Made by a program: the position numbers and the translations under genes
In this document: one piece after another, positions 1-6,084 of the stretch
How positions within the stretch are numbered: the stretch's first letter is position 1
Layout: every line of letters starts with the position of its first letter
NCBI GenBank assembly: GCA_007128555.1
Contig: SKXF01000014.1
Span: 1-9,911, forward strand
Direction of reading: 5' to 3'
Origin: Clostridia bacterium
GTDB lineage: Bacteria > Bacillota_E > SLMV01 > PUMD01
DNA length: 9,911 nucleotides
The notes under the pieces: generated by a model
Told to the model about the DNA's origin: nothing
Databases searched by the model: none
Seen by the model: the letters and a program-made list of their open reading frames with translations, nothing else

Positions 1-1
1 G

Positions 2-448
2 GCCGAGCTCGTAGAGAGGTTCAAGTGTTGTGCGGAGGGGGCAGCGATGGCAAGTGGCGCGAAACTGGAGTTGAAGCAAGTCCGGATCCCCTACCAGGCT
101 ACCAAGACAAATGCTGTCTTGCAGGACCTTCTCTGTGAGTGTTACGAGTACGTGGGTGAGCCCATAGAATCTCCGCCGTCAAAGGTCAGTGGCTCCTCCG
201 GCGTGGGGAACATGAGCCAGGTGGTGCCCACCGTGCAGGGCGAGTTTTCCCTGGGTTCTGAGGATGTCTCTCTGCACACCAGGGAGTTTGCCCGGTTGGC
301 CGGCGCCGACAATGAGGCTTATCTTGCAAGAGCAGCTGCGGTTCTGTCCACGGCTGTTCTGTGCTGTTTCATGGACCACGAGATCCTTCTTCGGGCCTGG
401 CAGGACTTTCATAATACCCTGGAGGTTATGCGTGGAGGGATGTCTTGA
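2..448 (+). CDS. M20-family metallo-amidohydrolase, C-terminal part (5' end outside window)
   Basis: The reading frame is open from the left edge, so the ATG at 47 is internal and the gene starts outside the window; 148 codons remain. The sequence matches the C-terminal end of the M20 (M20D-like, AbgB/amidohydrolase) peptidases: a lid-to-catalytic-domain segment with an ELVERF...CAEGAAMASGA stretch, the GSSGVGNMSQVVPTVQ stretch, and SLHTREFARLAG near the end, whose His is the likely last metal ligand of the family. Members hydrolyse amide bonds of N-acyl amino acids, aminobenzoyl-glutamate or small peptides in the cytoplasm using two metal ions. The other ligands would lie outside the window. 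The usual Asp of the GS(S/T)DVG motif is Gly here. Substrate cannot be inferred. Family call is firm, subfamily moderate. Confidence 0.8.
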   Translation, partial: AELVERFKCCAEGAAMASGAKLELKQVRIPYQATKTNAVLQDLLCECYEYVGEPIESPPSKVSGSSGVGNMSQVVPTVQGEFSLGSEDVSLHTREFARLAGADNEAYLARAAAVLSTAVLCCFMDHEILLRAWQDFHNTLEVMRGGMS

Positions 449-803
449 GGGTGTTGTGCAACGGTCTGTCCCGGCAATCATCTTCGTCTTGAATGCAGTG
501 CTGCCCTGCCCGTGCCGCTGACCTGGAGCACAGCCGTCTTTACCCGCGAGCTAGCAAGCGATACCTGGGTCGGGTGTCCGTGTCCTTGCTCCCGTACGCC
601 AAGGGGCTCCGCTGGAGTTATTGCGACTGGCGATCAGGTGGCGGGTCTGGATCTCGTGGGTGGGGCCGGGTTCCATGCGCCCCTGACGGGTTAACCCAGG
701 TAGGACACGCCCTTATGTACACTGGTGATTTTGGGTCTTTTCCTCATTGACTTAGGCGGGGGACGTCATGTTGGCGTCCTGCGGTAGCGAGGTATTCATA
801 CAA
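449..803. other. gene-poor stretch between M20 gene and rubrerythrin promoter
   Basis: No gene is supported here. A frame with a GTG at 512 stays open to 694 (60 codons, G+C-rich third positions) but has no ribosome binding site and no recognisable motif. Other open frames overlap it. A perfect 10-base palindrome GGGTTAACCC lies at 688-697 and a weak hairpin GGACG/CGTCC at about 763-781. A TTGACT at 747-752 has no matching -10. No clear terminator for the M20 gene was found. Confidence 0.4.
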
Positions 804-831
804 AGGACACGATCCGGTACTATGGTATTAT
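804..831 (+). promoter_or_regulatory. rubrerythrin promoter with extended -10
   Basis: AGGACA (804-809) is a 4/6 -35, followed by a 16-base spacer and TATTAT (826-831), which is 5/6 to consensus and preceded by TG at 823-824, making an extended -10. The predicted start is near 838. Arms TACTA (818-822) and TAGTA (833-837) form an inverted repeat around the -10, a possible operator. Confidence 0.6.
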
Positions 832-837
832 GTAGTA

Positions 838-852
838 GGGAGCTCCGCTCCC
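838..852 (+). promoter_or_regulatory. 5'-end hairpin of the rubrerythrin transcript
   Basis: GGGAGC-TCC-GCTCCC is a perfect 6-bp stem with a 3-base loop, starting at the predicted transcription start and ending 9 bases before the ribosome binding site. There is no U-tract, so it is more likely a 5' mRNA stabiliser than a terminator. This is inference from position. Confidence 0.4.
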
Positions 853-874
853 ACTAATCCAAAGGAGGCTGATC

Positions 875-1372
875 ATGAGTACGCAGGATAACTTGATGGA
901 TGCGTTTGCAGGTGAATCACAGGCGAACCGGAGGTACCTGGCCTTTGCTCGGAAGGCGGAGAAAGAGGGATTCCCCAACATAGCACGGATCTACAAGGCG
1001 ATTGCTGAAGCGGAGACCATACACGCTCTGACGCATCTTGATGTCGCCGGAGGCGTTGGAGAGGTCGAGGACAACCTGATCGAAAGCAAGGAGGGCGAGC
1101 ATCACGAGTACACCGTGATGTACCCGGAATTCATCGAGAAGGCAAAAGAGGAAGGCAACACCCGGGCACTGCGGAGTTTCGAGATGGCGAATGCGGCCGA
1201 GAAGGTGCACGGCAAGATCTTCTCACGCCTGCTGGCTGCTGTGCAGAACGAGGACGATGGCCCGGATGGCAGCGTGGAACTGTGCCCGGTCTGTGGTTGG
1301 GTGGGTCTCGAAGAGATCCCGGAGCGGTGCCCGATCTGCAATACTCCATCGAAACGGTTTGAGAAATTCTAG
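875..1372 (+). CDS. rbr: rubrerythrin
   Basis: Rubrerythrin is a cytoplasmic non-haem iron protein that reduces hydrogen peroxide to water, taking electrons from rubredoxin-type carriers. The 165-residue protein has the usual order: an N-terminal four-helix ferritin-like diiron domain (about 1-125) with E14, the ExxH pair E47/H50, the HEYTVMYPEF stretch (E78) and a second ExxH pair E109/H112, then a short C-terminal rubredoxin-like domain with C137/C140 (CPVC) and C152/C155 (CPIC) binding one iron. Length is slightly below the 190 residues typical of long forms but complete. The start is set by AAAGGAGG (861-868) six bases before the ATG. It is transcribed alone, towards the hrb-fprA operon, which supplies the electron carrier and O2 reductase of the same defence system. 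Confidence 0.97.
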   Translation: MSTQDNLMDAFAGESQANRRYLAFARKAEKEGFPNIARIYKAIAEAETIHALTHLDVAGGVGEVEDNLIESKEGEHHEYTVMYPEFIEKAKEEGNTRALRSFEMANAAEKVHGKIFSRLLAAVQNEDDGPDGSVELCPVCGWVGLEEIPERCPICNTPSKRFEKF

Positions 1373-1680
1373 ATCTGACCTGTCCGTCGAGCGTTGATGC
1401 GGCCCTGGGTTTCGGTGCCGTTATGCGCTCCAGCAGGTACATAAGTCCGCGCCGCTTTCGGGTCTCTTCCGGATGGCCCCTGGCGAAGGGGGCGAGGAGG
1501 CGGTCGAAGGCGGCCGGGCTGCGGTTATATCCCTCCGCGATCCGCATGCTACCGATGAGATTCCCACCGATGCAGATGCGATTCGGACACCAGAAGGGGT
1601 CTCCCCGGGCGTGATCATTGTGGCGCCTATGTCGTCCGCCTCCCTGTTCGCAGTCCGGGGTCTCCCGGGCTGGCGGTTGC
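1373..1680. other. convergent intergenic stretch with possible broken coding fragment on the minus strand
   Basis: Between the rubrerythrin stop and the fprA stop no intact gene is supported. On the minus strand one frame is open from about 1682 down into the end of rbr. From about 1620 to 1400 it reads protein-like (including NLIGSMRIAEGYNRSPAAF and KRRGLMYLLERI) with mostly G/C third positions, but the only ATG (1547) has no ribosome binding site and there is no proper stop before rbr. It may be a remnant of a gene; I do not recognise the family. A small hairpin CCGGG-GTCT-CCCGG (1655-1668) lies just past the fprA stop, without a U-tract. Confidence 0.3.
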
Positions 1681-2865
1681 TTAGTTCTTCTGCAAGGAGA
1701 GGGCCTCTCCCATCTTCCGACCTGCCACTGTGGCTTGCCGTAGCTGGTCTTTGGTGGGGCGATACTTCACGTTGATGAAGTCGATCGGTGCCTCCCACCC
1801 CATGGACTCGATGAACTCATGGACTTCCCCGGCTCCCTGTCCGCTCCAGCCGTAGGAACCAAAGGCCAGGCCCAGGCGCTTCTGAGGCTTCAGGCCCTTG
1901 AGGTAGTTCAGAAATCCGGCCACCGTGGGGAGCATCCCATTGTTCAGCGTGGGGGTGCCGATCAGCAGGGCCCGGGAGGTGAGAACATCCGCCATGATCT
2001 CTGACATATGGCTGTTTTGCAGGGTTCGGACGGTCACTGGGACGCCGGCTTCCTCCAGGCCTCTCTGAAGGGCCAGGGCCAGCTGGGTCGTCGATTCCCA
2101 CATGGTGTCGTACACGATCAGCGCTCGTTGATCGGTCTCGTGGTTGGCCCAGCGAGGGTAGACCTCGAGCAGCTCGGGCAAAAACTTCCTCCACACGACA
2201 CCGTGACTGGGGGCGATCATATCAATGGGCAGGTCGGCGAGGACATCCAGGGCTTTCTTTACTTGCAGGCCAAAGGGGAGAACGATATTGGCGTAGTATT
2301 TTGCGGCCTCTTCGTGCAGAAGGTCCCAGCCGATCTCGTCGTCGAACCGCTCGTGACTGGCAATGTGCTGTCCGAAGGCATCGTTGGGCAGAAGGAGGCG
2401 GTCCTCCCCGATGTAGGTGACCATGGAGTCGGGCCAGTGCACCATCGGAGTGTGTACGAAGGTGAGGGTGCGGTCGCCGATGGGAACCTCGTCGCCGGAC
2501 TTGACCAGCTCGTAGTTGTACTCGCCGTGATAGTGGACCAGGCCGTCTTTGCCTCGCGGTGAGGTGATCACCTTCGCGTTCGAGGCCACATTCATCACTT
2601 GCGGCAGGCTGCCGGAGTGATCCATCTCAACATGGTTTGCCACGATGTAGTCAATATCTGATGGGTCACAGACATTCGAGATCCGCTCCAGCATTTCGTC
2701 GCCTTTGTGGTGCTTGACCGTGTCAACGAGGGTCACCTTGTCATCAACGATAAGGTAAGCGTTGTACGTGGTGCCGCGTGGGGTCACGTAGCCGTGGAAA
2801 TAACGGAGATCCCAGTCGATGGCACCCACCCAGTACACGCCAGGTTTGATCTGCACCGGCTGCAT
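1681..2865 (-). CDS. fprA: flavodiiron protein (rubredoxin:oxygen oxidoreductase / NO reductase)
   Basis: FprA-type flavodiiron proteins reduce O2 to water, or NO to N2O, in the cytoplasm of anaerobes. The 394-residue protein has a metallo-beta-lactamase-like diiron domain (about 1-245) with every expected ligand: H78, E80, D82 (in NHVEMDHSG), H143 (MVHWPDS), D162 (PNDAFGQH) and H221 (APSHGVVWR). A flavodoxin domain (about 248-394) follows, with the FMN loop YDTMWESTTQLA and GTPTLNNGMLPTVAGF. Length is typical of class A proteins with no extra domain. The frame stays open 27 codons upstream, but GAAAGGAG at 2873-2880 sits seven bases before the ATG at 2865 and the family begins here. It is the second gene of an operon with the fusion at 2956-3663, its likely electron donor, after a 90-base gap containing a hairpin. 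Confidence 0.97.
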   Translation of the reverse strand: MQPVQIKPGVYWVGAIDWDLRYFHGYVTPRGTTYNAYLIVDDKVTLVDTVKHHKGDEMLERISNVCDPSDIDYIVANHVEMDHSGSLPQVMNVASNAKVITSPRGKDGLVHYHGEYNYELVKSGDEVPIGDRTLTFVHTPMVHWPDSMVTYIGEDRLLLPNDAFGQHIASHERFDDEIGWDLLHEEAAKYYANIVLPFGLQVKKALDVLADLPIDMIAPSHGVVWRKFLPELLEVYPRWANHETDQRALIVYDTMWESTTQLALALQRGLEEAGVPVTVRTLQNSHMSEIMADVLTSRALLIGTPTLNNGMLPTVAGFLNYLKGLKPQKRLGLAFGSYGWSGQGAGEVHEFIESMGWEAPIDFINVKYRPTKDQLRQATVAGRKMGEALSLQKN

Positions 2866-2924
2866 CTTGTTGCTCCTTTCGAAACTGCGTCTATTTAAGG
2901 GCGGTGATGGCCCCGAAAAGACGA

Positions 2925-2947
2925 GGTGAGCCCCATGCAGGCTCACC
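2925..2947 (-). promoter_or_regulatory. intercistronic hairpin between hrb and fprA
   Basis: GGTGAGCC and GGCTCACC form a perfect 8-bp stem around a 7-base loop, starting 8 bases after the hrb stop. The downstream sequence on the transcribed strand has only a short, displaced U-run (TCGTCTTTTC), so it could be a leaky terminator that lowers fprA relative to hrb, or a 3'-end stabiliser or processing site. The sequence does not decide between these. Confidence 0.55.
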
Positions 2948-2955
2948 CCTCCCTG

Positions 2956-3114
2956 CTATTCCTTTTCGAAGGCATCCTTGCCTGCGCCGCAAATGGGACA
3001 GGTCCAATCATCGGGCACCTTCTCGAAGGGCGTTCCCGGTGCGACATCGTTGTCGGGATCTCCCTCTTCCGGATCGTAGACGTAACCACAGATGGTGCAA
3101 ACATACTTGTCCAT
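2956..3114 (-). CDS. possible stand-alone rubredoxin from an internal start within hrb
   Basis: Met184 of the fusion (ATG at 3112-3114) is preceded by GGAAAGGAGG (3121-3130) with a six-base spacer, the best-placed ribosome binding site of this operon. Translation from it would give a 52-residue protein that is exactly a classical rubredoxin ([15 protein letters not shown] start, two CxxC pairs, [13 protein letters not shown] end). The site is seen directly; that it is used is inference. The alternative is that it is a relic of two separate genes fused by loss of a stop codon. If used, the cell would make both tethered and free rubredoxin, the latter able to feed rubrerythrin. Confidence 0.5.
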   Translation of the reverse strand: MDKYVCTICGYVYDPEEGDPDNDVAPGTPFEKVPDDWTCPICGAGKDAFEKE

Positions 3115-3663
3115 GCTATCCCTCCTTTCCTCGCTGGCTTCTTCTTCCTTGGGTGCCACGGGTGCGGTCCGTGGCGTGGTACCTCTTTTTACCTGGTGGT
3201 AGTAAGCATAGGTCATCGGCGTTCCCTCGGTGAGAACTTCCGCCTCGTCGACTTCAAAGAGGAAGACGGTGTGGCTGCCAGCATCCATCTCGCCGACAAC
3301 TTTCCCCGTGAGGTAGCTGAGCACGTGTTCTGTCACGTAGGGGGCGCCTTCCTGGCTCCATTGGTGAGACACCTCCGCGAACTTGTCCGTATCACGACCG
3401 CTCTTGAACCCGAACGTGCCGATCAGGGTGAGGGGTGTCTCCTGTTCAAGCACCGAAACCGTGACGAGTCCGCTGGACTGGATAAACTCGTGGGTCAGGT
3501 TGTCCTTGTTAATGCTCACGGCCAGGGTCACCGGGTTGTTGGAGATCTGCATCGCCGTGTTGGCTACCTGGCCGTTGCAGGCGCCGTCTTTCACCGAGCA
3601 CACAAGGTAGAGTCCGTATGTTATCTGGTGCAGCGCTTTCGAATCGACCGTCAACACCTCCAT
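2956..3663 (-). CDS. hrb: high-molecular-weight rubredoxin: flavoredoxin-like FMN reductase fused to rubredoxin
   Basis: The 235-residue protein joins an N-terminal flavin-reductase-like (flavoredoxin) FMN domain (about 1-155, with [22 protein letters not shown] and NLTHEF stretches) to a charged linker (about 160-183) and a complete C-terminal rubredoxin (184-235; CTIC at C189/C192 and CPIC at C222/C225). This is the architecture of Moorella Hrb, which passes electrons from NAD(P)H through FMN and the rubredoxin iron to the flavodiiron protein encoded next to it. Here it is upstream of fprA in the same operon, supporting the same role. No good ribosome binding site precedes the ATG at 3663; the chosen start fits the family N-terminus. 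Oddly, the linker codons contain a strong ribosome binding site just before Met184 (see separate entry). Confidence 0.95.
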   Translation of the reverse strand: MEVLTVDSKALHQITYGLYLVCSVKDGACNGQVANTAMQISNNPVTLAVSINKDNLTHEFIQSSGLVTVSVLEQETPLTLIGTFGFKSGRDTDKFAEVSHQWSQEGAPYVTEHVLSYLTGKVVGEMDAGSHTVFLFEVDEAEVLTEGTPMTYAYYHQVKRGTTPRTAPVAPKEEEASEERRDSMDKYVCTICGYVYDPEEGDPDNDVAPGTPFEKVPDDWTCPICGAGKDAFEKE

Positions 3664-3713
3664 TCTATGGTGGGCTTAAGTTGCCACGGATTCGACCCAT
3701 CTCCATGAGTCAT

Positions 3714-3722
3714 ATTGTACCA
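3714..3722 (-). promoter_or_regulatory. hrb-fprA promoter, extended -10
   Basis: On the minus strand TGG-TACAAT (3722-3714) is an extended -10 with a 5/6 hexamer, giving a start near 3707 and a leader of about 44 bases. The -35 (ATAGCA, 3742-3737, 17-base spacer) is poor, as expected for an extended -10 or an activated promoter. The rubrerythrin promoter has the same TGG-TA..AT form. Confidence 0.45.
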
Positions 3723-3793
3723 TGATCAGGCCGAGATGCTATCGGCAACTCTTTACTACATGGTAACACTGTCATCTTAGGGCGAGTCAATCA

Positions 3794-3872
3794 GCATGAC
3801 GCTCTCGTCCGGGTGGTCTGAGGCAGCCCGCAGGGGAACCGGAGGCCGGCGGCGAAAATGTGAGAGTCATGC
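3794..3872 (+). promoter_or_regulatory. candidate structured leader RNA before the MATE gene
   Basis: GCATGA..CTCTC (3794-3806) pairs with GAGAGTCATGC (3862-3872), an 11-bp stem with a 2-base bulge, enclosing two smaller hairpins: CGGG/CCCG with inner CTG/CAG (3810-3830) and CCGG-AGG-CCGG (3839-3849). The closing arm ends ten bases before the GAGAGGAGAG ribosome binding region of the transporter gene. The three-way-junction shape and position suggest a cis-acting RNA; I could not match it to a riboswitch class. Confidence 0.35.
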
Positions 3873-3892
3873 CGTGAGAGAGGAGAGCCCCC

Positions 3893-5275
3893 ATGAAACC
3901 AACGCTTCCTGTGAGAGGTGGTCGGATTGACGCCACCCAGGGTTCCATCGTTCGATCCCTGGTCCGGCTCGCGGGCCCGATCCTGACCAGCAATGTGGCG
4001 ATGGTGGTTTACGGGGTGGGCCAGATGTTGTGGCTGGGGCGGTCAGGCGCCGATGCCGTTGCCGTCGTTGCCATGGGCATGCCCATCATGGTCTTCTGCT
4101 GGGCGATAGGAGATGGTTTCGTCATGGGTGGGGCGGCCCTCGCGGCCAGGTATGCTGGTTCTGGAGACGATAGAACAGTGAATCGGGTTGCAGGTCACGT
4201 GGTGTTGCTTGTGGTTGCATACTATCTCCTTCTGGCTGTTTTTGCGGTGCCCATCATGGAGCGGGTCGTGATCTTCATTGGCACCCCCACCGACATCGCC
4301 AGCGAGGTTGCCCTTTTTGTCAGAATCCTACTCCTGGGCATGCCGCTAACCGAGATCTTTTACGCGTACTCGGCCCTTCTCCAGGGGATCGGAAACAGCG
4401 TCACCCCCATGAAGATGTTCACCGCGGCCATGCTGGCTAACATGATTCTTGACCCCCTTCTCATCCTGGGCATGGGTCCCTTCCCTGCCCTGGGTGTCGG
4501 GGGAGCAGCTGCGGGAATCATCATCTGCCGTGGGGCTACGGCGATGATCTGCGTGTTTATGCTCATCCGAGGCACCCACGGTGTGAAGTTGACATGGGAC
4601 GATCTCCGGCTGGATTCTACCTTGCTTCGCCGTTTGGGAAAACTGTCGCTGCCCATTGGTGGTGAAAGGCTCTTGCAGGGTGCGGAGCAAATCGTCCTGG
4701 TCTCCATTGTCGCTGGCTTTGGTGCCGGCGCCCTGGCGGCCTACGGGGTGGGATCCCGAATTTTATCCCTGGCCACCATGCCCGGGTTTGCCGTGGGGAC
4801 GGCGGTGACCACCCTGGTGGGGCAGAATCTCGGAGCCGGGCGACCGGAGCGGGGCGAACAGGCTACCTGGACCAGTGGTGGCCTGACCTTCCTGCTGCTC
4901 ACCGTCCTTGGCATCAGCATGGCCGCCCTGGCGGAGCCCCTGATCAGCCTGTTCAATGCCGAACCCGAGGTGCTTCAGCATGGGATCGTCATGCTTCGCA
5001 TCCTCGGCCCCACCGTGGGTCTTTTCGGCGTGTTCGTGACCTTTGGTGGAACCTACAGGGCCCTGGAGCGAACCGGCGCTTACCTGTTCTGGGTCCTGAT
5101 CTCCTCATGGTTGATCAAGATACCCCTGGCATTGATCTTCCCCGCCCAGATCGGAACCCCGGGAATCTGGCTGGCCATCGCCGTCAGCAATCTCCTGGGC
5201 GCGGCTGGCACGGGACTGCACCTGAAGAGGTGCTTTGCCCCGGTAGCAGGAGAAGCAAAACCCGCCTTGAAGTGA
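3893..5275 (+). CDS. MATE family multidrug/toxin efflux transporter
   Basis: MATE proteins are 12-helix inner-membrane antiporters that export cationic drugs, dyes or metabolites using a Na+ or H+ gradient. The 460-residue product has the usual length and two homologous halves. Recognisable stretches are RLAGPILTSNVAMVVYGVGQM (first helix, split here as residues 25-45), ALLQGIGNSVTPM (161-173), NMILDPLLILGMGPFPALGVGGAA (183-206), and in the second half AAYGVGSRILSLATMPGFA and LVGQNLGAG, a MATE hallmark. The start follows a GAGAGGAGAG ribosome binding region. It stands alone, divergent from hrb-fprA and convergent with the RidA gene. The substrate cannot be read from sequence; a structured leader upstream hints at ligand or translation control. 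Confidence 0.93.
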   Translation: MKPTLPVRGGRIDATQGSIVRSLVRLAGPILTSNVAMVVYGVGQMLWLGRSGADAVAVVAMGMPIMVFCWAIGDGFVMGGAALAARYAGSGDDRTVNRVAGHVVLLVVAYYLLLAVFAVPIMERVVIFIGTPTDIASEVALFVRILLLGMPLTEIFYAYSALLQGIGNSVTPMKMFTAAMLANMILDPLLILGMGPFPALGVGGAAAGIIICRGATAMICVFMLIRGTHGVKLTWDDLRLDSTLLRRLGKLSLPIGGERLLQGAEQIVLVSIVAGFGAGALAAYGVGSRILSLATMPGFAVGTAVTTLVGQNLGAGRPERGEQATWTSGGLTFLLLTVLGISMAALAEPLISLFNAEPEVLQHGIVMLRILGPTVGLFGVFVTFGGTYRALERTGAYLFWVLISSWLIKIPLALIFPAQIGTPGIWLAIAVSNLLGAAGTGLHLKRCFAPVAGEAKPALK

Positions 5276-5286
5276 GCACAGGCCAG

Positions 5287-5328
5287 ATCGGACGGCCAGG
5301 CAGGCTGGCCCATCCCAGCTGCCTCGAT
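5287..5328. terminator. hairpin between convergent MATE and RidA genes
   Basis: GGCCAG-GCAGG-CTGGCC (5294-5310) is a perfect 6-bp stem, with an outer GATCG/CGATC pairing (5287-5291 / 5324-5328). It lies between two stop codons and could act in both directions, but neither strand has a U-tract, so intrinsic termination is uncertain. Confidence 0.35.
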
Positions 5329-5337
5329 CCTGCTGTC

Positions 5338-5742
5338 TCAACACGGGTGATTGCTGGGAGCCTCCAGGTATGCCACCGCCTGGATCTCCACACTGGCCCC
5401 GTAGTGCAGCTCCCTGGCAGGAACAACCGCTCTTGCGGGTGGTATGGGCACATCGCGCAGGAATGCCTCGTATACGGCGTTGACCTCGGGCCAGAGCTCG
5501 ATGTCGCTCACGTACACCGTGACCTGGACCAGGTTGTCCAGATCTGCGCCGGCAGCGTGCAGTATGTGCTGTATGTTCCTCAGTGTCGCAGCCGTCTGCT
5601 GGCGTGCGTCACCTTCCACCAGGTTACCTTCGGTGTCAAAGGGCAGTTGCCCTGAGATGAACAGCATTTCGCCTGCCAGGACGGCCTGCGAGTAGAATCC
5701 GGCGGGGGTCGGGGCCGCATCGGTCCTCAATTCTTTGTGCAC
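5338..5742 (-). CDS. ridA: RidA/YjgF family enamine/imine deaminase
   Basis: RidA proteins hydrolyse reactive 2-aminoacrylate-type enamines/imines released by PLP enzymes to the keto acid and ammonia, protecting PLP enzymes; they are cytoplasmic homotrimers. The 134-residue product is of family length and carries the key residues: Y17 (GFYSQAV), R104 (PPARAVV, the carboxylate-binding Arg) and E119 (GASVEIQAVAYL). The Cys found two residues after the Arg in the enterobacterial protein is Val here. The start is a choice among GTG 5751, TTG 5748 and GTG 5742. I prefer 5742, giving MHKELRTDAAP, because it matches the family N-terminus and lies ten bases after AGAGAGGA. It is monocistronic, with a good promoter at 5783-5812. 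Confidence 0.93.
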   Translation of the reverse strand: MHKELRTDAAPTPAGFYSQAVLAGEMLFISGQLPFDTEGNLVEGDARQQTAATLRNIQHILHAAGADLDNLVQVTVYVSDIELWPEVNAVYEAFLRDVPIPPARAVVPARELHYGASVEIQAVAYLEAPSNHPC

Positions 5743-5782
5743 ACTCAACACGTCCTCTCTCCAGGTTGTGGTCGCTTGGCTT

Positions 5783-5812
5783 ATTGTAGGCAGACAAGCG
5801 GTGGGTTGTCAG
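5783..5812 (-). promoter_or_regulatory. promoter of the RidA gene
   Basis: On the minus strand CTGACA (5812-5807, 5/6 to consensus) is followed by an 18-base spacer and TACAAT (5788-5783, 5/6). The predicted start is near 5776, giving a leader of about 34 bases. Confidence 0.6.
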
Positions 5813-6066
5813 CGTGGCACCTTCTTCCCGTAGAGGGTTCCGCTCGACAGGGCCTTCCCCGGGGGTGACCGGATCTTTTGTGACGAAGGTGTGCATGGTT
5901 TTTGAAGTAGAGCAACGGGAGACAGGCTCTGTTGTGTTGACCGGTTTATCCTGGCCGATGACCTTGAGGCGAAGGGCGACGGCTCCTGGCATGGTACAGG
6001 TGATCGTGCTATGGTTCATCAGGAGAACGGCTGTGGTGGCGTTGACACCTGGCACTCATCGAGGAC
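5813..6066. other. intergenic stretch between the RidA promoter and the lipoprotein gene
   Basis: Both strands happen to stay open here (plus from GTG 5814, minus from ATG 6055), with the two frames sharing their third codon positions, so composition cannot tell which, if either, is coding. The minus frame has no ribosome binding site and runs about 100 bases into the RidA gene; the plus frame runs into the lipoprotein gene. Neither product is recognised. TTGACA at 6042-6047 has no -10. No gene is called. Confidence 0.35.
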
Positions 6067-6084
6067 GGGGGAGGTGGATCAGCG

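Noticed and set aside
688..697. Palindrome GGGTTAACCC as an operator.
   Set aside because: No promoter is adjacent and a 10-base palindrome can arise by chance.
747..752. TTGACT as a -35 for rubrerythrin.
   Set aside because: The position 17 bases on reads GTTGGC; the extended -10 at 826-831 is a better candidate.
2008..2562. Long plus-strand open frame opposite fprA, and similar frames opposite hrb (2926-3708).
   Set aside because: They are antisense to genes with complete active-site motifs, and their products show no domains.
2866..2946. Upstream extension of fprA to a start at 2946 (27 extra residues).
   Set aside because: The extension has no ribosome binding site and runs through the intercistronic hairpin; the family N-terminus and a well-spaced GAAAGGAG support ATG 2865.
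6042..6047. Perfect TTGACA as a -35 for the lipoprotein gene.
   Set aside because: No -10-like hexamer occurs 15-19 bases downstream; the region there is GC-rich and merges into the ribosome binding site.
5636..6055. 139-codon minus-strand frame starting at ATG 6055.
   Set aside because: No ribosome binding site, about 100 bases of overlap with the RidA gene in another frame, and third positions shared with an open plus frame, so coding character is not demonstrable.
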